In this document: one piece after another, positions 18,096 through 26,629 of the stretch
Numbering within the stretch: position 1 is the first letter of the stretch
Layout of the letters: every line of letters begins with the position of its first letter
Source of the DNA: an uncultured Propionibacterium sp.
GTDB taxonomy: Bacteria; Actinomycetota; Actinomycetes; Propionibacteriales; Propionibacteriaceae
Assembly (NCBI GenBank): GCA_938036835.1
Contig: CALHWB010000033.1
Coordinates: 5,893-69,892, forward strand
Direction: 5' to 3'
Length of the DNA stretch: 64,000 bases
Translations under genes and position numbers: made by a program
The notes under the pieces: model-generated
What the model was told of the DNA's origin: nothing
Databases searched by the model: none
What the model saw: only the letters and a program-made list of their open reading frames with translations

Positions 18096-21000
18096 CTACA
18101 GCGCGATGCGCTTGTTGTCGTTGAGGGCCTGGACCAGTGCGGTGCGCAGCGCGTCAAGGTAGCGATCGATGTCTTCTTCGGTCTCCAGGATGCCGTGGAT
18201 ACCGGTGGCACTAATGCTCCTGACCGACACTGTCTGTTTCATGTTCGGGGCCGGTGCTGGCCGGTCGTCGACGTCGGCATTGCTGAGGCTTGGGGAGGCA
18301 GCGAGCTGGTCGAGGAAGGCTGGGTAGGTGCGTTCATCGAAGGTGTTCGCGATATCGCGGACGACGGCAATCTGGTTCTCCCGGCTGATCTGGTCGAGGA
18401 TTGCGTTGACCTTCTGGCTCACGCTGCATTGCGCTTCGTCTGTGGCAGCAAGGTAGATGGTGTCGGTCTGTAGCGGTGCCCATCTGGAGTTGATCTCCTG
18501 GGCCGCTCTATCACGGTTGACCACGAGTGCCTCGTCGATGCGGGATTGGAGTTCGACGGCAGCGGCCTTGAGCTTGGTCATCCTGTTACCGCGAAAGGCT
18601 TGCTGATCGGCGAGGAGCTGTTCCACCTGCTGGCTGCTCCCCGAGGGGAGGTAGTTGATGTTGCTGGCGTTGTCCGCGAGCAGTTGGGCCGCTTCGTCGA
18701 AGATCTTGCGTTGGGCGCCGCCGAGGAAGGCCTGAATGGGATCGAGGGTGTCGGTCTTCGCGTCGAGCAGATCGTCAGCGACCGTAAAGTCGGTCAGATA
18801 CCAGTCGTCGGGCTTGCCGACCACGGATTCCAGCAGTGCGATGGGATCTTCGAGTTGAGTCACGAAGGGGTATTCCGAGCCGCTGACCCGTGCCTTGAGT
18901 TCTTCACACTTGGCGCGGAGACGTTCGCTTGCGTGCCGGGCCAGTTCCAGCGGGTCCTTCGGCGCGGTTGGCTCGTCGAAGAAGTCGGTGCAGAAGGCGC
19001 GCAGCGCTGCGACCTTGCGCTGGTCGAAGGTCTTCTGCGCGGCGACGACGACATGGGAGTGCTTCTGCGTGTTTCGCAACGCTGAGGCGACTTCGCTGCG
19101 TTTGAGGATGTTCGAGTCGACGGTGAGGGTGATCTTCGAAGTGCCAACGAGCCAGGCCGTGACGCACTCAATAGAGGAAAGGTCCCAGCCGTAGGGCTTG
19201 GCCTGGAAGTAATCGATGATCTTCTTGACTGTGACCTGCTCACCGAGCCGATCTCGTTGCAGCAGGTAGGACAGCACGTCCTCGGCCGGGGCGGCGAGCG
19301 CGTGGACCGAGGAGTCATCGATCATCGCGGACTGGTCGGGGTTCGCAAACCCAGCGACCTGCTGCTCGGTGTAGGTGCGCCCGCCGAGGAGTCTCAGCTG
19401 CGTGTAGGTGCGTGCGATGAGATCTTGGAATCCTTCGGTGATCCGGGTGAGCGCATCCTGCGACGCCACGGTTAGGTCTGCGGCGTTGATCACGAGATCG
19501 GCGCGTCCGACGGCACGGCGAATGCGCTCGACCAATTCCTTCTCCCGCTGGGCGTTCTGGGTTGCCTTGACGCGCAGAATCTGTTCCTCGACCGGCAACA
19601 GTGAGCTGGTCTGCTTGCGCTTGGTGTACTTCTCGGTCTTTATCAGCAACCGCAGATCCGCCAGCACCCGGTCGTCAGGGGCCAGAATCACGCGGAGTTC
19701 ATCCTTGCCTGCCGAGTGCATACGAATGTCTTCCGGCCCGTAGGGGTACTCGGGAGTGATGAAGTGCAGCGAGAGTTCACGCTGCGGGCCGAACGTCTGA
19801 TCGTCGAGCTTGTACCCGAACCCGAAGTCCTGCCCGTTCTTGGCGTAGCGGAGCTTGGAAGTCTTGATGACATCGCCGGAGATAATCTTGTTCAGCCGGG
19901 TCGAGACCTCGGAGGAGTCGATCTCGACACCTCTGATCTCTTCCTCGATCACCTGCTCTTCATTGGTCAGATACTCGTAGACGTTGCCGTTGCGCTGCAC
20001 ATACGTCTGCGCCTCCAGGAGCGTGAGCGCCTCCTGGACCTGTTTGGACAATGCAGGCAGGTCGAGCCCGAACCGGTCATAGACCAGCACGGTCAGGTTG
20101 CGCGGGGTCGCCTGGAAGCTCTCCACATACTTCACGAGGAACAGCGCCTTGAGTAGCCGCACCGCGAGCTTGGTGACCGGTGAGCCGCTGTCGGGGAGAT
20201 CACGCTCGGCACGGTCGATCGAGCGCTGCGCTGCGGACTTCAGCGAGGCGCGGATACCGGCGAACATGGCATCGAAGGTTGCCAGCGAGCCGATCTCGGC
20301 ATCGCCAATATCCTTGGCGACCTGCTGCACAACGCTGAGCATGGAACGCTCGCCGACGGAGCTGTTGCGGCCCTCGAAAACGTTGTGGTCGGAGATGCCC
20401 TCGATCGCGGCCTGGAACAGCGGGAATTGGTAGCTCACGAACGGGTAGGTGCCGACGAAGTGAGCCTCGTCGGTGAAGTTCCGATACGTCTTCGCGCCGT
20501 CAACGAAGTCGAACAGGGTCTTGAAGTTCGCCGACTCCTGCCCATAGACCGCTTCCAGCACCTGAGTGCCCTTGTCGTTCTTCTTCAGGAGACGCTTGCG
20601 GATGACCTCCTCCACATCGGCGGAGGTGAGTTTCACTCGGGTCTTGAACCGGGCCTGAATCTTCGAAAAGTCGTTGCCCTGCTGCTTGGTCCGGTCGCCG
20701 ACGACCTTGTCCATGTCCTCCTGCGAGGTCACGAACACCCAGGCCCGGCCGCCACACTTCGTGTTCAAAGACTCGGCGATCGTCTGAAGGTTCAGCATCA
20801 GGTGTGTGTTGGAGCCGATGAACTGTCCGACCTCATCGACGAAGAAATTCAGCCGGTAGCCCGCGGGCTGCTTATCCAGCCAGACACGAACCTCGTCGGC
20901 GAAGTCCTCGATCGACACCGAGTAGGTGTCCTGATAGGTCTTCAGGATATCGGTTGAACCGTCCAGACCCGTGATCCGCGCATACGCCTGATCGACCTGG

Positions 21001-21620
21001 CGTCCGACGCTCGGGAGCGCGAAACTAGGCCGTCGCTCCACCCAGTCCCGGCCCGACACTGCACGGAAGGCATCTTTGAAAGCATCAAACTGACCTTCAT
21101 CATCGAGCTGACGCTCAAACCGGGCGATGTGGCCCTGGTCGCCGTAGTAGCCGCGGGCCTCGTCGAAGACCTTCACGAACACTCGCAGCAGTGCGTCGGT
21201 CTGATCCTTGCTGATCAGAGTGGCCTTCTGGTCGATGTTGAACAGCAGGCTCTTCGCGGGGATGCGGTCGGCCTTATCGAGCAGCGGGGGAAGAAAAGCA
21301 TCGGTCGCTTTGGTGCGGAAGCTTTCCGAGACCCGCTCGCGGGGAAGGCTGTCACCCTCCACGTCGCCGAGGAGGTGCGCGAGCATCTTCAACAGATGTG
21401 ATTTACCGGAGCCGAAGAAACCCGAAATCCATACACCGTTCGCATTGGTGTAGTTCGTGTACGCCTCAAGCAGTAGCTCCAGCCCCTTGGCGGCTTCGTT
21501 GGTCAGGACATACTCGTCCACCTCGACGCTCAGGTAACGGGTATCGTCGGCCTTGATCACGCCTTCGATGGGCCGTTGGACATCCTTGGCGAAAATCTCG
21601 GTGAGGCGCATGCCGGTCAT
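18096..21620 (-). CDS. brxC: BREX system P-loop protein BrxC
   Basis: The 1174-residue protein is a large P-loop ATPase of the BrxC/PglY family. ISGFFGSGKSHLLKMLAHLL (about residues 64-83) is the Walker A with the typical FGSGKSH form. FFVDEVGQFIG (about 266) is the Walker B, and AWVFVTSQEDMDKVVGDR the sensor segment. The rest is mostly helical, with the family's C-terminal coiled portion. BrxC is an essential ATPase of the BREX complex. Its ATG overlaps the brxB stop (ATGA), which makes the three genes brxA-brxB-brxC translationally coupled. No disruption is seen. Confidence 0.94.
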   Translation of the reverse strand: MTGMRLTEIFAKDVQRPIEGVIKADDTRYLSVEVDEYVLTNEAAKGLELLLEAYTNYTNANGVWISGFFGSGKSHLLKMLAHLLGDVEGDSLPRERVSESFRTKATDAFLPPLLDKADRIPAKSLLFNIDQKATLISKDQTDALLRVFVKVFDEARGYYGDQGHIARFERQLDDEGQFDAFKDAFRAVSGRDWVERRPSFALPSVGRQVDQAYARITGLDGSTDILKTYQDTYSVSIEDFADEVRVWLDKQPAGYRLNFFVDEVGQFIGSNTHLMLNLQTIAESLNTKCGGRAWVFVTSQEDMDKVVGDRTKQQGNDFSKIQARFKTRVKLTSADVEEVIRKRLLKKNDKGTQVLEAVYGQESANFKTLFDFVDGAKTYRNFTDEAHFVGTYPFVSYQFPLFQAAIEGISDHNVFEGRNSSVGERSMLSVVQQVAKDIGDAEIGSLATFDAMFAGIRASLKSAAQRSIDRAERDLPDSGSPVTKLAVRLLKALFLVKYVESFQATPRNLTVLVYDRFGLDLPALSKQVQEALTLLEAQTYVQRNGNVYEYLTNEEQVIEEEIRGVEIDSSEVSTRLNKIISGDVIKTSKLRYAKNGQDFGFGYKLDDQTFGPQRELSLHFITPEYPYGPEDIRMHSAGKDELRVILAPDDRVLADLRLLIKTEKYTKRKQTSSLLPVEEQILRVKATQNAQREKELVERIRRAVGRADLVINAADLTVASQDALTRITEGFQDLIARTYTQLRLLGGRTYTEQQVAGFANPDQSAMIDDSSVHALAAPAEDVLSYLLQRDRLGEQVTVKKIIDYFQAKPYGWDLSSIECVTAWLVGTSKITLTVDSNILKRSEVASALRNTQKHSHVVVAAQKTFDQRKVAALRAFCTDFFDEPTAPKDPLELARHASERLRAKCEELKARVSGSEYPFVTQLEDPIALLESVVGKPDDWYLTDFTVADDLLDAKTDTLDPIQAFLGGAQRKIFDEAAQLLADNASNINYLPSGSSQQVEQLLADQQAFRGNRMTKLKAAAVELQSRIDEALVVNRDRAAQEINSRWAPLQTDTIYLAATDEAQCSVSQKVNAILDQISRENQIAVVRDIANTFDERTYPAFLDQLAASPSLSNADVDDRPAPAPNMKQTVSVRSISATGIHGILETEEDIDRYLDALRTALVQALNDNKRIAL

Positions 21621-22216
21621 GGCTCCTGTTCCAGAATGTTCTTGGCGCGGTAGTACTGGTCGTCCTTCAACCTGCCGAACAGCACCAGTGATGAGCCGAG
21701 CGTGTCGGACTGCTCATAGCGGCCGGGGAAGAACATGAGCATCGGCTTGCCCACCACGACGCTTTGCAGATTGTTGAGCACGTTGTGTGACCGGATGTAG
21801 GGGAAGACCTCACCGATCCCGGTCAGGAACACAATGTCGAACTCGCCGTCGGCAAGCCGGTCGCGGATCGCGGGAGCCAGGTGCTGCTCCGGGTTGAGCA
21901 TGGACTGCAACATCTCGGTGAACTCGGCCTTGTCCAGTTCGGGTTCGACCTCAAGAACCTCGTCCCAGTCCCCGCGCTGCTTGAGTACATCGACCGACAA
22001 GTCATAGAGGTTGATCTCGCGTACCGCAATGCCCTTGCTGGCCAGGCGGTTCTTGATCCGCTTCTTCCCCCTCGCCACATCCAGCGCATGCTCCGGCTCG
22101 TAGGGATAGATGAAGAACGGGACCTCGTTCGACAAGCCCTCCATCTTCAAGAAACGCTCACCACTGAGCACCGCGAACAGGTGCTCCTCTTGGTCGGAAA
22201 GCTCATGGGGCGTCAC
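21617..22216 (-). CDS. brxB: BREX protein BrxB (DUF1788)
   Basis: This is a 199-residue DUF1788 protein of full length. Landmarks are VPFFIYPYEPEHAL (about 28-41), NLYDLSVDVL (about 68), FDIVFLTGIGEVFPYIRSHN (about 128-147) and PMLMFFPGRYEQ (about 158). The FLTGxGxxxPxxRxHxxL pattern is diagnostic of the family. It is a core component of type 1 BREX with no known catalytic activity, probably structural. Start and stop overlap brxA and brxC respectively by 4 bases. Confidence 0.93.
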   Translation of the reverse strand: MTPHELSDQEEHLFAVLSGERFLKMEGLSNEVPFFIYPYEPEHALDVARGKKRIKNRLASKGIAVREINLYDLSVDVLKQRGDWDEVLEVEPELDKAEFTEMLQSMLNPEQHLAPAIRDRLADGEFDIVFLTGIGEVFPYIRSHNVLNNLQSVVVGKPMLMFFPGRYEQSDTLGSSLVLFGRLKDDQYYRAKNILEQEP

Positions 22217-22833
22217 AACGAGACCTCCTTGCTGTCACGAACCGGGAGGTAGCGGAGGTCACTCGGAAGCTGCGCTTCCAGCGCGTCCCGAACTCGCTCT
22301 GACAGGGCCGCGTTCACGATTTCACCGCTGACGAGTAGGCCAGCCTCGGCCAGCATGCGGAACACAGTCGACCGGAGCTTCTGCAACGTCGAGACCTTCA
22401 CCTCGACGAGTTCGGGATGCCACAGCGCCTTCCCACGAACGAAGCTGTCGAAGTCGTCGTAGCCCAAGTTGGGAGTGAGCAGAAGGAAGCGCTCGCGCAC
22501 GACATCCTCCGCGAAGTCGCCTATGAACGCGTAGCGACGACACGCCGCGACCCACATCAGGTGACCGCGTTCGCTCGGGCTGGCGTCTCGCAGCAACTCC
22601 AGTTCGGAGTCCGTAAGGACCGCCAAGCGCTGGGCGACCTCGCGCGCCAGCCGAAATCCGGACGAGGCGGTTCGCGCTTGGAGCAGGTTCTCTGAGCGGA
22701 GCTGGTCTCGAACCAGGCCCCAGTCGCGGACTTCCAGAAAGATCGGCGCGGCGATCACTGCCTCCCGAGCCAGGAGGGCACCGCTGGTGAAGGACAGGGC
22801 GTATCGATCATGTCCCTGAGACGCCATGCGCAT
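22213..22833 (-). CDS. brxA: BREX protein BrxA (DUF1819)
   Basis: The 206-residue protein matches the DUF1819/BrxA family. YALSFTSGALL opens the protein, followed by the helical body with LRDASPSERGHLMWVAACR and YAFIGDFAEDVVRERF. LQKLRSTVFRMLAEAGLL then matches the family's conserved winged-helix-like end. BrxA proteins are small DNA-binding core components. The ATG at 22833 has GGAAGGAGG six bases upstream, better than the next ATG at 22827. Longer frames upstream lack a ribosome site. The gene is the first core gene of the operon, 89 bases after the helix-turn-helix gene. Confidence 0.92.
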   Translation of the reverse strand: MRMASQGHDRYALSFTSGALLAREAVIAAPIFLEVRDWGLVRDQLRSENLLQARTASSGFRLAREVAQRLAVLTDSELELLRDASPSERGHLMWVAACRRYAFIGDFAEDVVRERFLLLTPNLGYDDFDSFVRGKALWHPELVEVKVSTLQKLRSTVFRMLAEAGLLVSGEIVNAALSERVRDALEAQLPSDLRYLPVRDSKEVSL

Positions 22834-22922
22834 CTGGTGCCTCCTTCCGGTGTTTGGTAGTAGATCAGGGTATGGGGTGCCACCGACAAGGCGTCGGTAG
22901 CGGGTCAAGCTGAGAGATGGGC

Positions 22923-23123
22923 TCACCTCGGTGGGGAGGGCTCGGAGTCGGCGGCAGCGTCGCCGTGGCGCACCCAGTCGTCGATCACGCTGGTTTGGAA
23001 CTTCCAGAGGCGTCCGGCCTTGTGGGCGGGCATGGCCTTCCCGGCGATCCGGGTGTAGACGGTGTCTTTGGTGATGCCGAGACAAGTGGCGATGTCGTCT
23101 GCGGACAGCCATGGCTCAGGCAC
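22923..23123 (-). CDS. Excisionase/AlpA-type helix-turn-helix protein
   Basis: This is a short protein (66 residues from the GTG, 73 from an upstream ATG at 23144) with a MerR/excisionase-type helix-turn-helix. PWLSADDIATCLGITKDTVY is followed by the wing KAMPAHKAGRLWKF, the usual 'helix-turn-helix 17' layout. AAAGGA six bases before the GTG favours that start; no site precedes the ATG. It is the first gene on the strand before brxA, so it may regulate the BREX operon, as unrelated BrxR proteins do elsewhere, or be left over from a mobile element. It lies next to the palindrome at 23149-23160. Confidence 0.75.
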   Translation of the reverse strand: MPEPWLSADDIATCLGITKDTVYTRIAGKAMPAHKAGRLWKFQTSVIDDWVRHGDAAADSEPSPPR

Positions 23124-23148
23124 GTTATTCCTTTCTTGTTTCATGGCC

Positions 23149-23160
23149 TTGGCAGGCCAA
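23149..23160. promoter_or_regulatory. Palindrome upstream of BREX operon
   Basis: TTGGC-AG-GCCAA is a short perfect palindrome just upstream of the first gene of the BREX operon, in the region expected to hold its promoter. It could be the site of the adjacent helix-turn-helix protein. The following 280 bases up to the TetR gene contain no ORF I can support and are unusually G/T-rich on the plus strand. Confidence 0.3.
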
Positions 23161-23437
23161 CATGCCTGATGATACCGGTGGAGGCGTGTCTTGGGTTGGG
23201 TGTGTCCGGGTGTGGTGCTCGTGATCTTTCGGGCGGTGTGGGTTGGCTCGTGATTGAGTGTTTCTAGGAGTTGTGCCCAGCCGTCGTGTTGGAATCAGGG
23301 GGCTGTGGATGCCGTGGGTGGTGGTGTGTTTGGTTCGGTTGGTTGATGGGGTTCGTCCGGGCGGATGCCGACGGGTGGGACGGCTGCGGGTGTTCTCAGC
23401 ATTGGGAGTTGTTTGTGGGGTTACAGGTCAAAAGGGT

Positions 23438-24004
23438 TTAGGGTGTGGTGATGATGCCGTCAAGAACGTCGGAAACGGTGGTTGGGGTCATCGGGTTGTG
23501 AAGTACCACTACCTGGTAGATGGCCGCCCCGATGAGGAAGGTAGCCCAGCCGTCTGGGGAGGCTGCCGGTGACAGGCGTCCGGCCTGCTGGACTCGGGTG
23601 AGAGCTTCGATGAGCATGAGTCGGGGTGGATCGATGATCCGTTCGCGGTAGTAAGTGCGCAGGGCCTGGTCGTTGTGCTGTTGAAGATCCAGTGCGACGG
23701 CCAGCCATGAACTCGAACTGGTGTTGATCGATGAGGCCAACATCGCGCATACGGCTCGCAGGTCTGAAACGGGGTCGTCGGTTGGGATGAAGGTTCGGTC
23801 CCCGATGCTTCTGGCGACTGCTTCCACGGCCAATGAGGCCAGCGACGGCCAGCGGCGGTAGATCGTCGTCTTGGCGACGCCGCTTGTGCGGGCCACATCA
23901 TCGACACGTAGCCCGGAGTAGCCGTTGGCGGCCAGCAGGGTCAGGGTTGCTGTGGTCACCTTGTCGTCGATCATGGGATCTCGTGGTCGGCCGCGTGGGT
24001 TCAT
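23438..24004 (-). CDS. TetR-family regulator divergent from HXXEE gene
   Basis: This is a 188-residue TetR protein. The helix-turn-helix spans about residues 12-58 with LRVDDVARTSGVAKTTIYRR and WPSLASLAVEAVA. The effector domain ends in ATFLIGAAIYQVVVLHNP, typical of the group with a TetR_C_11-like C-terminus. It is transcribed away from the HXXEE-domain gene at 24,074, with about 70 bases between them. It therefore probably represses that gene and itself through the imperfect repeat there. Confidence 0.86.
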   Translation of the reverse strand: MNPRGRPRDPMIDDKVTTATLTLLAANGYSGLRVDDVARTSGVAKTTIYRRWPSLASLAVEAVARSIGDRTFIPTDDPVSDLRAVCAMLASSINTSSSSWLAVALDLQQHNDQALRTYYRERIIDPPRLMLIEALTRVQQAGRLSPAASPDGWATFLIGAAIYQVVVLHNPMTPTTVSDVLDGIITTP

Positions 24005-24017
24005 GCTCGCTCCTGCA

Positions 24018-24049
24018 ATAGTTAATACGCTACTATTGGTAGTGTAAAT
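24018..24049. promoter_or_regulatory. Divergent promoter/operator region with imperfect inverted repeat
   Basis: ATACGCTAC and GTAGTGTA form an imperfect inverted repeat around TATTG between the divergent TetR and HXXEE genes. Its A+T content is higher than in the flanking genes. This is the expected place for a shared TetR operator; the assignment rests on position. Confidence 0.4.
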
Positions 24050-24073
24050 GTGTTGGGGGGTGAGGATGGTTCG

Positions 24074-24682
24074 ATGCGTGGACGACTTGGTGACCGGCAG
24101 CGGTGGACGGTACCGCTGAGTTTGGCGGTGTCCTTTCTGGCCAACGACGGGGAGGAGCTTCTGACGCTGGTGCCGACCTGGCCCGATGTCCTCGACAGGC
24201 TGCCTGTCGATGTGTCTGTGCCGTCATGGGTGCGTGATGTCGACCAGTGCCATGTGAATGTGGGCATCGCCATGATGGGTGCGCTGTGTGCAGCGGCCGT
24301 GGCCGATGGGGTGCGCAGCCGCGGGCGGGGTTCGCTCTATCAGGACTTCCAGTGGGTATTCGGGTTGCACGGGTTCGGGCACATCGCAGCCGCGTTGGTG
24401 TTCAGAAGGTACGCGACGGGCGTGGCGAGTTCGCCGATCGTCGTGATTCCGCAGTTGGGTTTCGCTCTGCGGGCACTGAGGCGGGCGGGGGTGCCACACG
24501 CGATCCGACCGGTGCGTGCACTTGCTCGCATCGGCGCATGGCTTGCCTTGTCGCACGCCGCTGGGGCGGCGGTATCCGCAGCGCGGAGGCCACCCCTCTG
24601 CTTCCCCGATCCTGGAGGACCGGTTCGTCACGGACACCGACTTCGACACCCTCGCTACCGCACTCTATGTCACGCTGGATGA
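24074..24682 (+). CDS. HXXEE-domain membrane protein, 3' end altered by IS982 insertion
   Basis: The first 165 codons encode a hydrophobic protein resembling the HXXEE family. VSFLANDGEELLT is the motif region (the family's first His is Asn here), and VFGLHGFGHIAAALVFRRY the later conserved helix. Several membrane-spanning stretches are visible. ATG 24074 has GGTGAGG upstream; a GTG at 24050 is the alternative. From about 24,600 the frame runs through unrelated sequence (Arg/Pro/His-rich) where the IS982 relic begins, so the natural C-terminus is lost or replaced. Function of the family is unknown. The divergent TetR gene is its probable regulator. Confidence 0.6.
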   Translation: MRGRLGDRQRWTVPLSLAVSFLANDGEELLTLVPTWPDVLDRLPVDVSVPSWVRDVDQCHVNVGIAMMGALCAAAVADGVRSRGRGSLYQDFQWVFGLHGFGHIAAALVFRRYATGVASSPIVVIPQLGFALRALRRAGVPHAIRPVRALARIGAWLALSHAAGAAVSAARRPPLCFPDPGGPVRHGHRLRHPRYRTLCHAG

Positions 24683-25115
24683 CGCGTTGACCAGCCACCC
24701 AGAGGTATGTCCCCTCCGCCCCGCCAGCGGCTTCCAACCCAAGATCACCGACGCCTACCAGCCCACCACCGGCCACCACACCCTGATCGCGGACAAGGGC
24801 TACGCCAGTCGAGAGTTGGAACAATCACTCCACCACAAGGGAATACACCTCTTGCGGCCACCACAGCGCGGAGAACCACAACAACCCGGAGTCCGCTACT
24901 TCAAACCCCTACGACAGATCATCGAACCAGTCAACGCCACCCTGAAAACCCACCTCGACACCGAACACCACCGCGGCCGCACCCCACTCGGGCTCGTCGT
25001 CCGGATCACCGCTGCACTACTCGCCCTGACCACCGCCATCTGGCACAACAAACAATGCAACACACCCACCCCGCGCTCACTCATCCCCTACGACCACCAA
25101 CCCAGGAATCAACCA
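24612..25115 (+). pseudogene. IS982-family transposase with internal deletion
   Basis: The frame starts with the N-terminal end of an IS982 transposase (VTDTDFDTLATALYVTLDDA). After about 30 codons it jumps to the C-terminal third: HTLIADKGYASRELEQSL, GIHLLRPPQRGE, FKPLRQIIEPVNATLKT and TAALLALTTAIWHN. The middle, including the first two catalytic Asp residues, is missing, so it is inactive. Only one end of the element (the 5' side joined to the HXXEE gene) is recognisable; no inverted repeats were found. Confidence 0.72.
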
Positions 25116-25239
25116 TCTAGAGGCGGGGCTCATGGCGGACCGTGCTGGTGAACACCCGTAGGTAGACGCGCGATGCCCTGATGCAGGCCAGACCGGCGAT
25201 GCGAACTCACCTCGTTGGTGTCACAGGTGAGAGGAAACG

Positions 25240-25505
25240 ACGATATGCGTAACTTGCCTACGCGGTGACCGGCTACGGCGCCCAAGGCCTCGCCGTGGAT
25301 GAAGCGGTCCAACTGGTCGATGACGGCACCGACCGTCCCGGCTTCTATATCGGTGCTTCCTGAGGCCGGTACACCAGCCAGACCGCCCTGGTTGCTGAGA
25401 ACGCCGCCCCGACCTGGCCCGCCGCCAGGTCGAGGACATCCTCGGCCAGTCCGATGCCGGCACCGGGCTGGCGATCTGCCGACCTGGACGTACGAACTGA
25501 TCGGG
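25240..25505 (+). pseudogene. Relaxase/superfamily I helicase C-terminal relic
   Basis: LAYAVTGYGAQGLAVDEAVQ and RPGFYIGAS-stop-GRYTSQTALV match motifs V and VI of MobF/RecD-like helicases (YAxTxHxAQGxT, then YVGxTRGR). A TGA interrupts motif VI. Further on, a shifted frame gives a short RDRERLG-like piece. It suggests a remnant of a conjugative relaxase-helicase. The rest of 25,116-25,740 shows no other recognisable gene. Confidence 0.5.
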
Positions 25506-25740
25506 AACGCCTGGGAGGCCTGGTCGATCTGCAAGACGTCCACGTCCCTCCCATTCAGCCAGACCAGAAGGCGCTAGTTGAGCCGGTGCCCGCCGGACCC
25601 CGAGCGGCTCGCCCGGGTGGCCCAGGTCATTCGTCCTGCGTAGATCGATACGCCCACGATCTGGAAAGGGCCGTCCACCCTGTCCAGCCACCAAGCCCCT
25701 TGGCACCTCCCGGAGTACCTAACCTGTGTGGTGGTTACAG

Positions 25741-26175
25741 TTAGACCACTGCCGGTCGGCCGGGATCGTCGGTCACTGGGTCGAGCACGTCGAACCCAAG
25801 GCTGACGGCGGCCCTGGCCATCTGCGCGTCATGCGTGACGATCGTGACCTCGTCCACGCCGAGCCGCAGCGCCGACGCGACATGCACCGAGTCGGCCCCG
25901 CCGAGCACGGTGTCGAGTGCGATGGCTTCGTCGATCAGGTCGTCCCCGACGGCGATCAGAGCGAACTCGTCCAGGTACTCTTCTGCGACATCGGTGGCCA
26001 GTCCGGCGTTCTTGACGACCCGCAGAACCTCGAGTTCGAGCATGCGTGAGCCGACGAACCTGTCACCGGCGGCATAGGCGGATTCGAACCACTCCCGGGC
26101 TGCGGCGGACTTGTCTGCGATCGCTCGCAGCAACACCGACGAGTCGACGAACCAGGTGCGCTCAGATGAGGCCAT
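25741..26175 (-). CDS. vapC: PIN-domain toxin, VapC family
   Basis: The 144-residue PIN-domain protein has the metal-binding acidic residues in order: WFVDSSVLLRAI (first Asp), RMLELEVLRVVKNAG (Glu), GGADSVHVASALRLG (Asp) and VTIVTHDAQMARAA (last Asp). VapC toxins are magnesium-dependent RNases that cut tRNA or rRNA. The ATG lies inside the 3' end of the antitoxin gene (14-base overlap), the normal toxin-antitoxin layout. All catalytic positions look intact. Confidence 0.88.
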   Translation of the reverse strand: MASSERTWFVDSSVLLRAIADKSAAAREWFESAYAAGDRFVGSRMLELEVLRVVKNAGLATDVAEEYLDEFALIAVGDDLIDEAIALDTVLGGADSVHVASALRLGVDEVTIVTHDAQMARAAVSLGFDVLDPVTDDPGRPAVV

Positions 26176-26446
26176 CGAACCTGGCCCGTTCGGCGTCGAG
26201 CGCAGCCCCGAGGTCTGTGCCGGTGGCGATGGTGGGGAAGCGTCGAGCCGACCGGGGAGCGGTGCTGCGGGAAGGTCGGGCGAGCCCGGTGGCCACCAGT
26301 TCGTCGAGCGGATCGCCAGAACTCTCGATCTTGGTGATTCGGTATGCGGGGTGACCGCGGCGCATCACAATCACTTCGCCGTGGTCCGCGAGTCGCGTCG
26401 CCCGGGAGGGGTTTTGGTTCAGCTCGGTGAGCGTGATCGACGCCAT
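26162..26446 (-). CDS. vapB: Phd/YefM-type antitoxin, VapB role
   Basis: This 94-residue antitoxin has a Phd/YefM N-terminal DNA-binding fold (ITLTELNQNPSRATRLADHG, then EVIVMRRGHPAYRIT). Its charged C-terminal tail (LDAERARFDGLI) would wrap the toxin. It is immediately upstream of and overlaps vapC. Direct ATTCTAG repeats just before its start are probable autoregulatory sites. The -10-like TAGAAT lies very close to the ATG, so the mRNA may be leaderless. Confidence 0.86.
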   Translation of the reverse strand: MASITLTELNQNPSRATRLADHGEVIVMRRGHPAYRITKIESSGDPLDELVATGLARPSRSTAPRSARRFPTIATGTDLGAALDAERARFDGLI

Positions 26447-26452
26447 GACTCG

Positions 26453-26476
26453 ATTCTAGCACTTCATTCTAGATTC
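26453..26476. promoter_or_regulatory. Direct/inverted repeats upstream of the toxin-antitoxin pair
   Basis: ATTCTAG occurs at 26453-26459 and 26466-26472, and the second copy extends into the near-palindrome ATTCTAGATTC. They overlap the likely -10 of vapB. Such paired sites are usual operators for the antitoxin-toxin complex. Confidence 0.5.
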
Positions 26477-26521
26477 AGGTCCGCCGCATCTTCGTCCGGC
26501 GGGAGCGGCCTATCGCACGAG

Positions 26522-26562
26522 AAAACCCACCCCGACTATTTGAGCTAGTCAGAGCGGGTTTT
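26522..26562. terminator. Bidirectional hairpin terminator
   Basis: AAAACCC (26522-26528) pairs with GGGTTTT (26556-26562). Inside, after a symmetric five-base internal loop, GACTA pairs with TAGTC. The A-run on one side and the T-run on the other let it work in both directions. It separates the vapBC promoter from the recombinase-accessory relic. Confidence 0.6.
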
Positions 26563-26629
26563 CGCCGGGGTGCCTGAGTAGCAGGTTCGGCAACTCGGCC
26601 CCCCCAAGACGAAGACCCTGGTCAACCGC

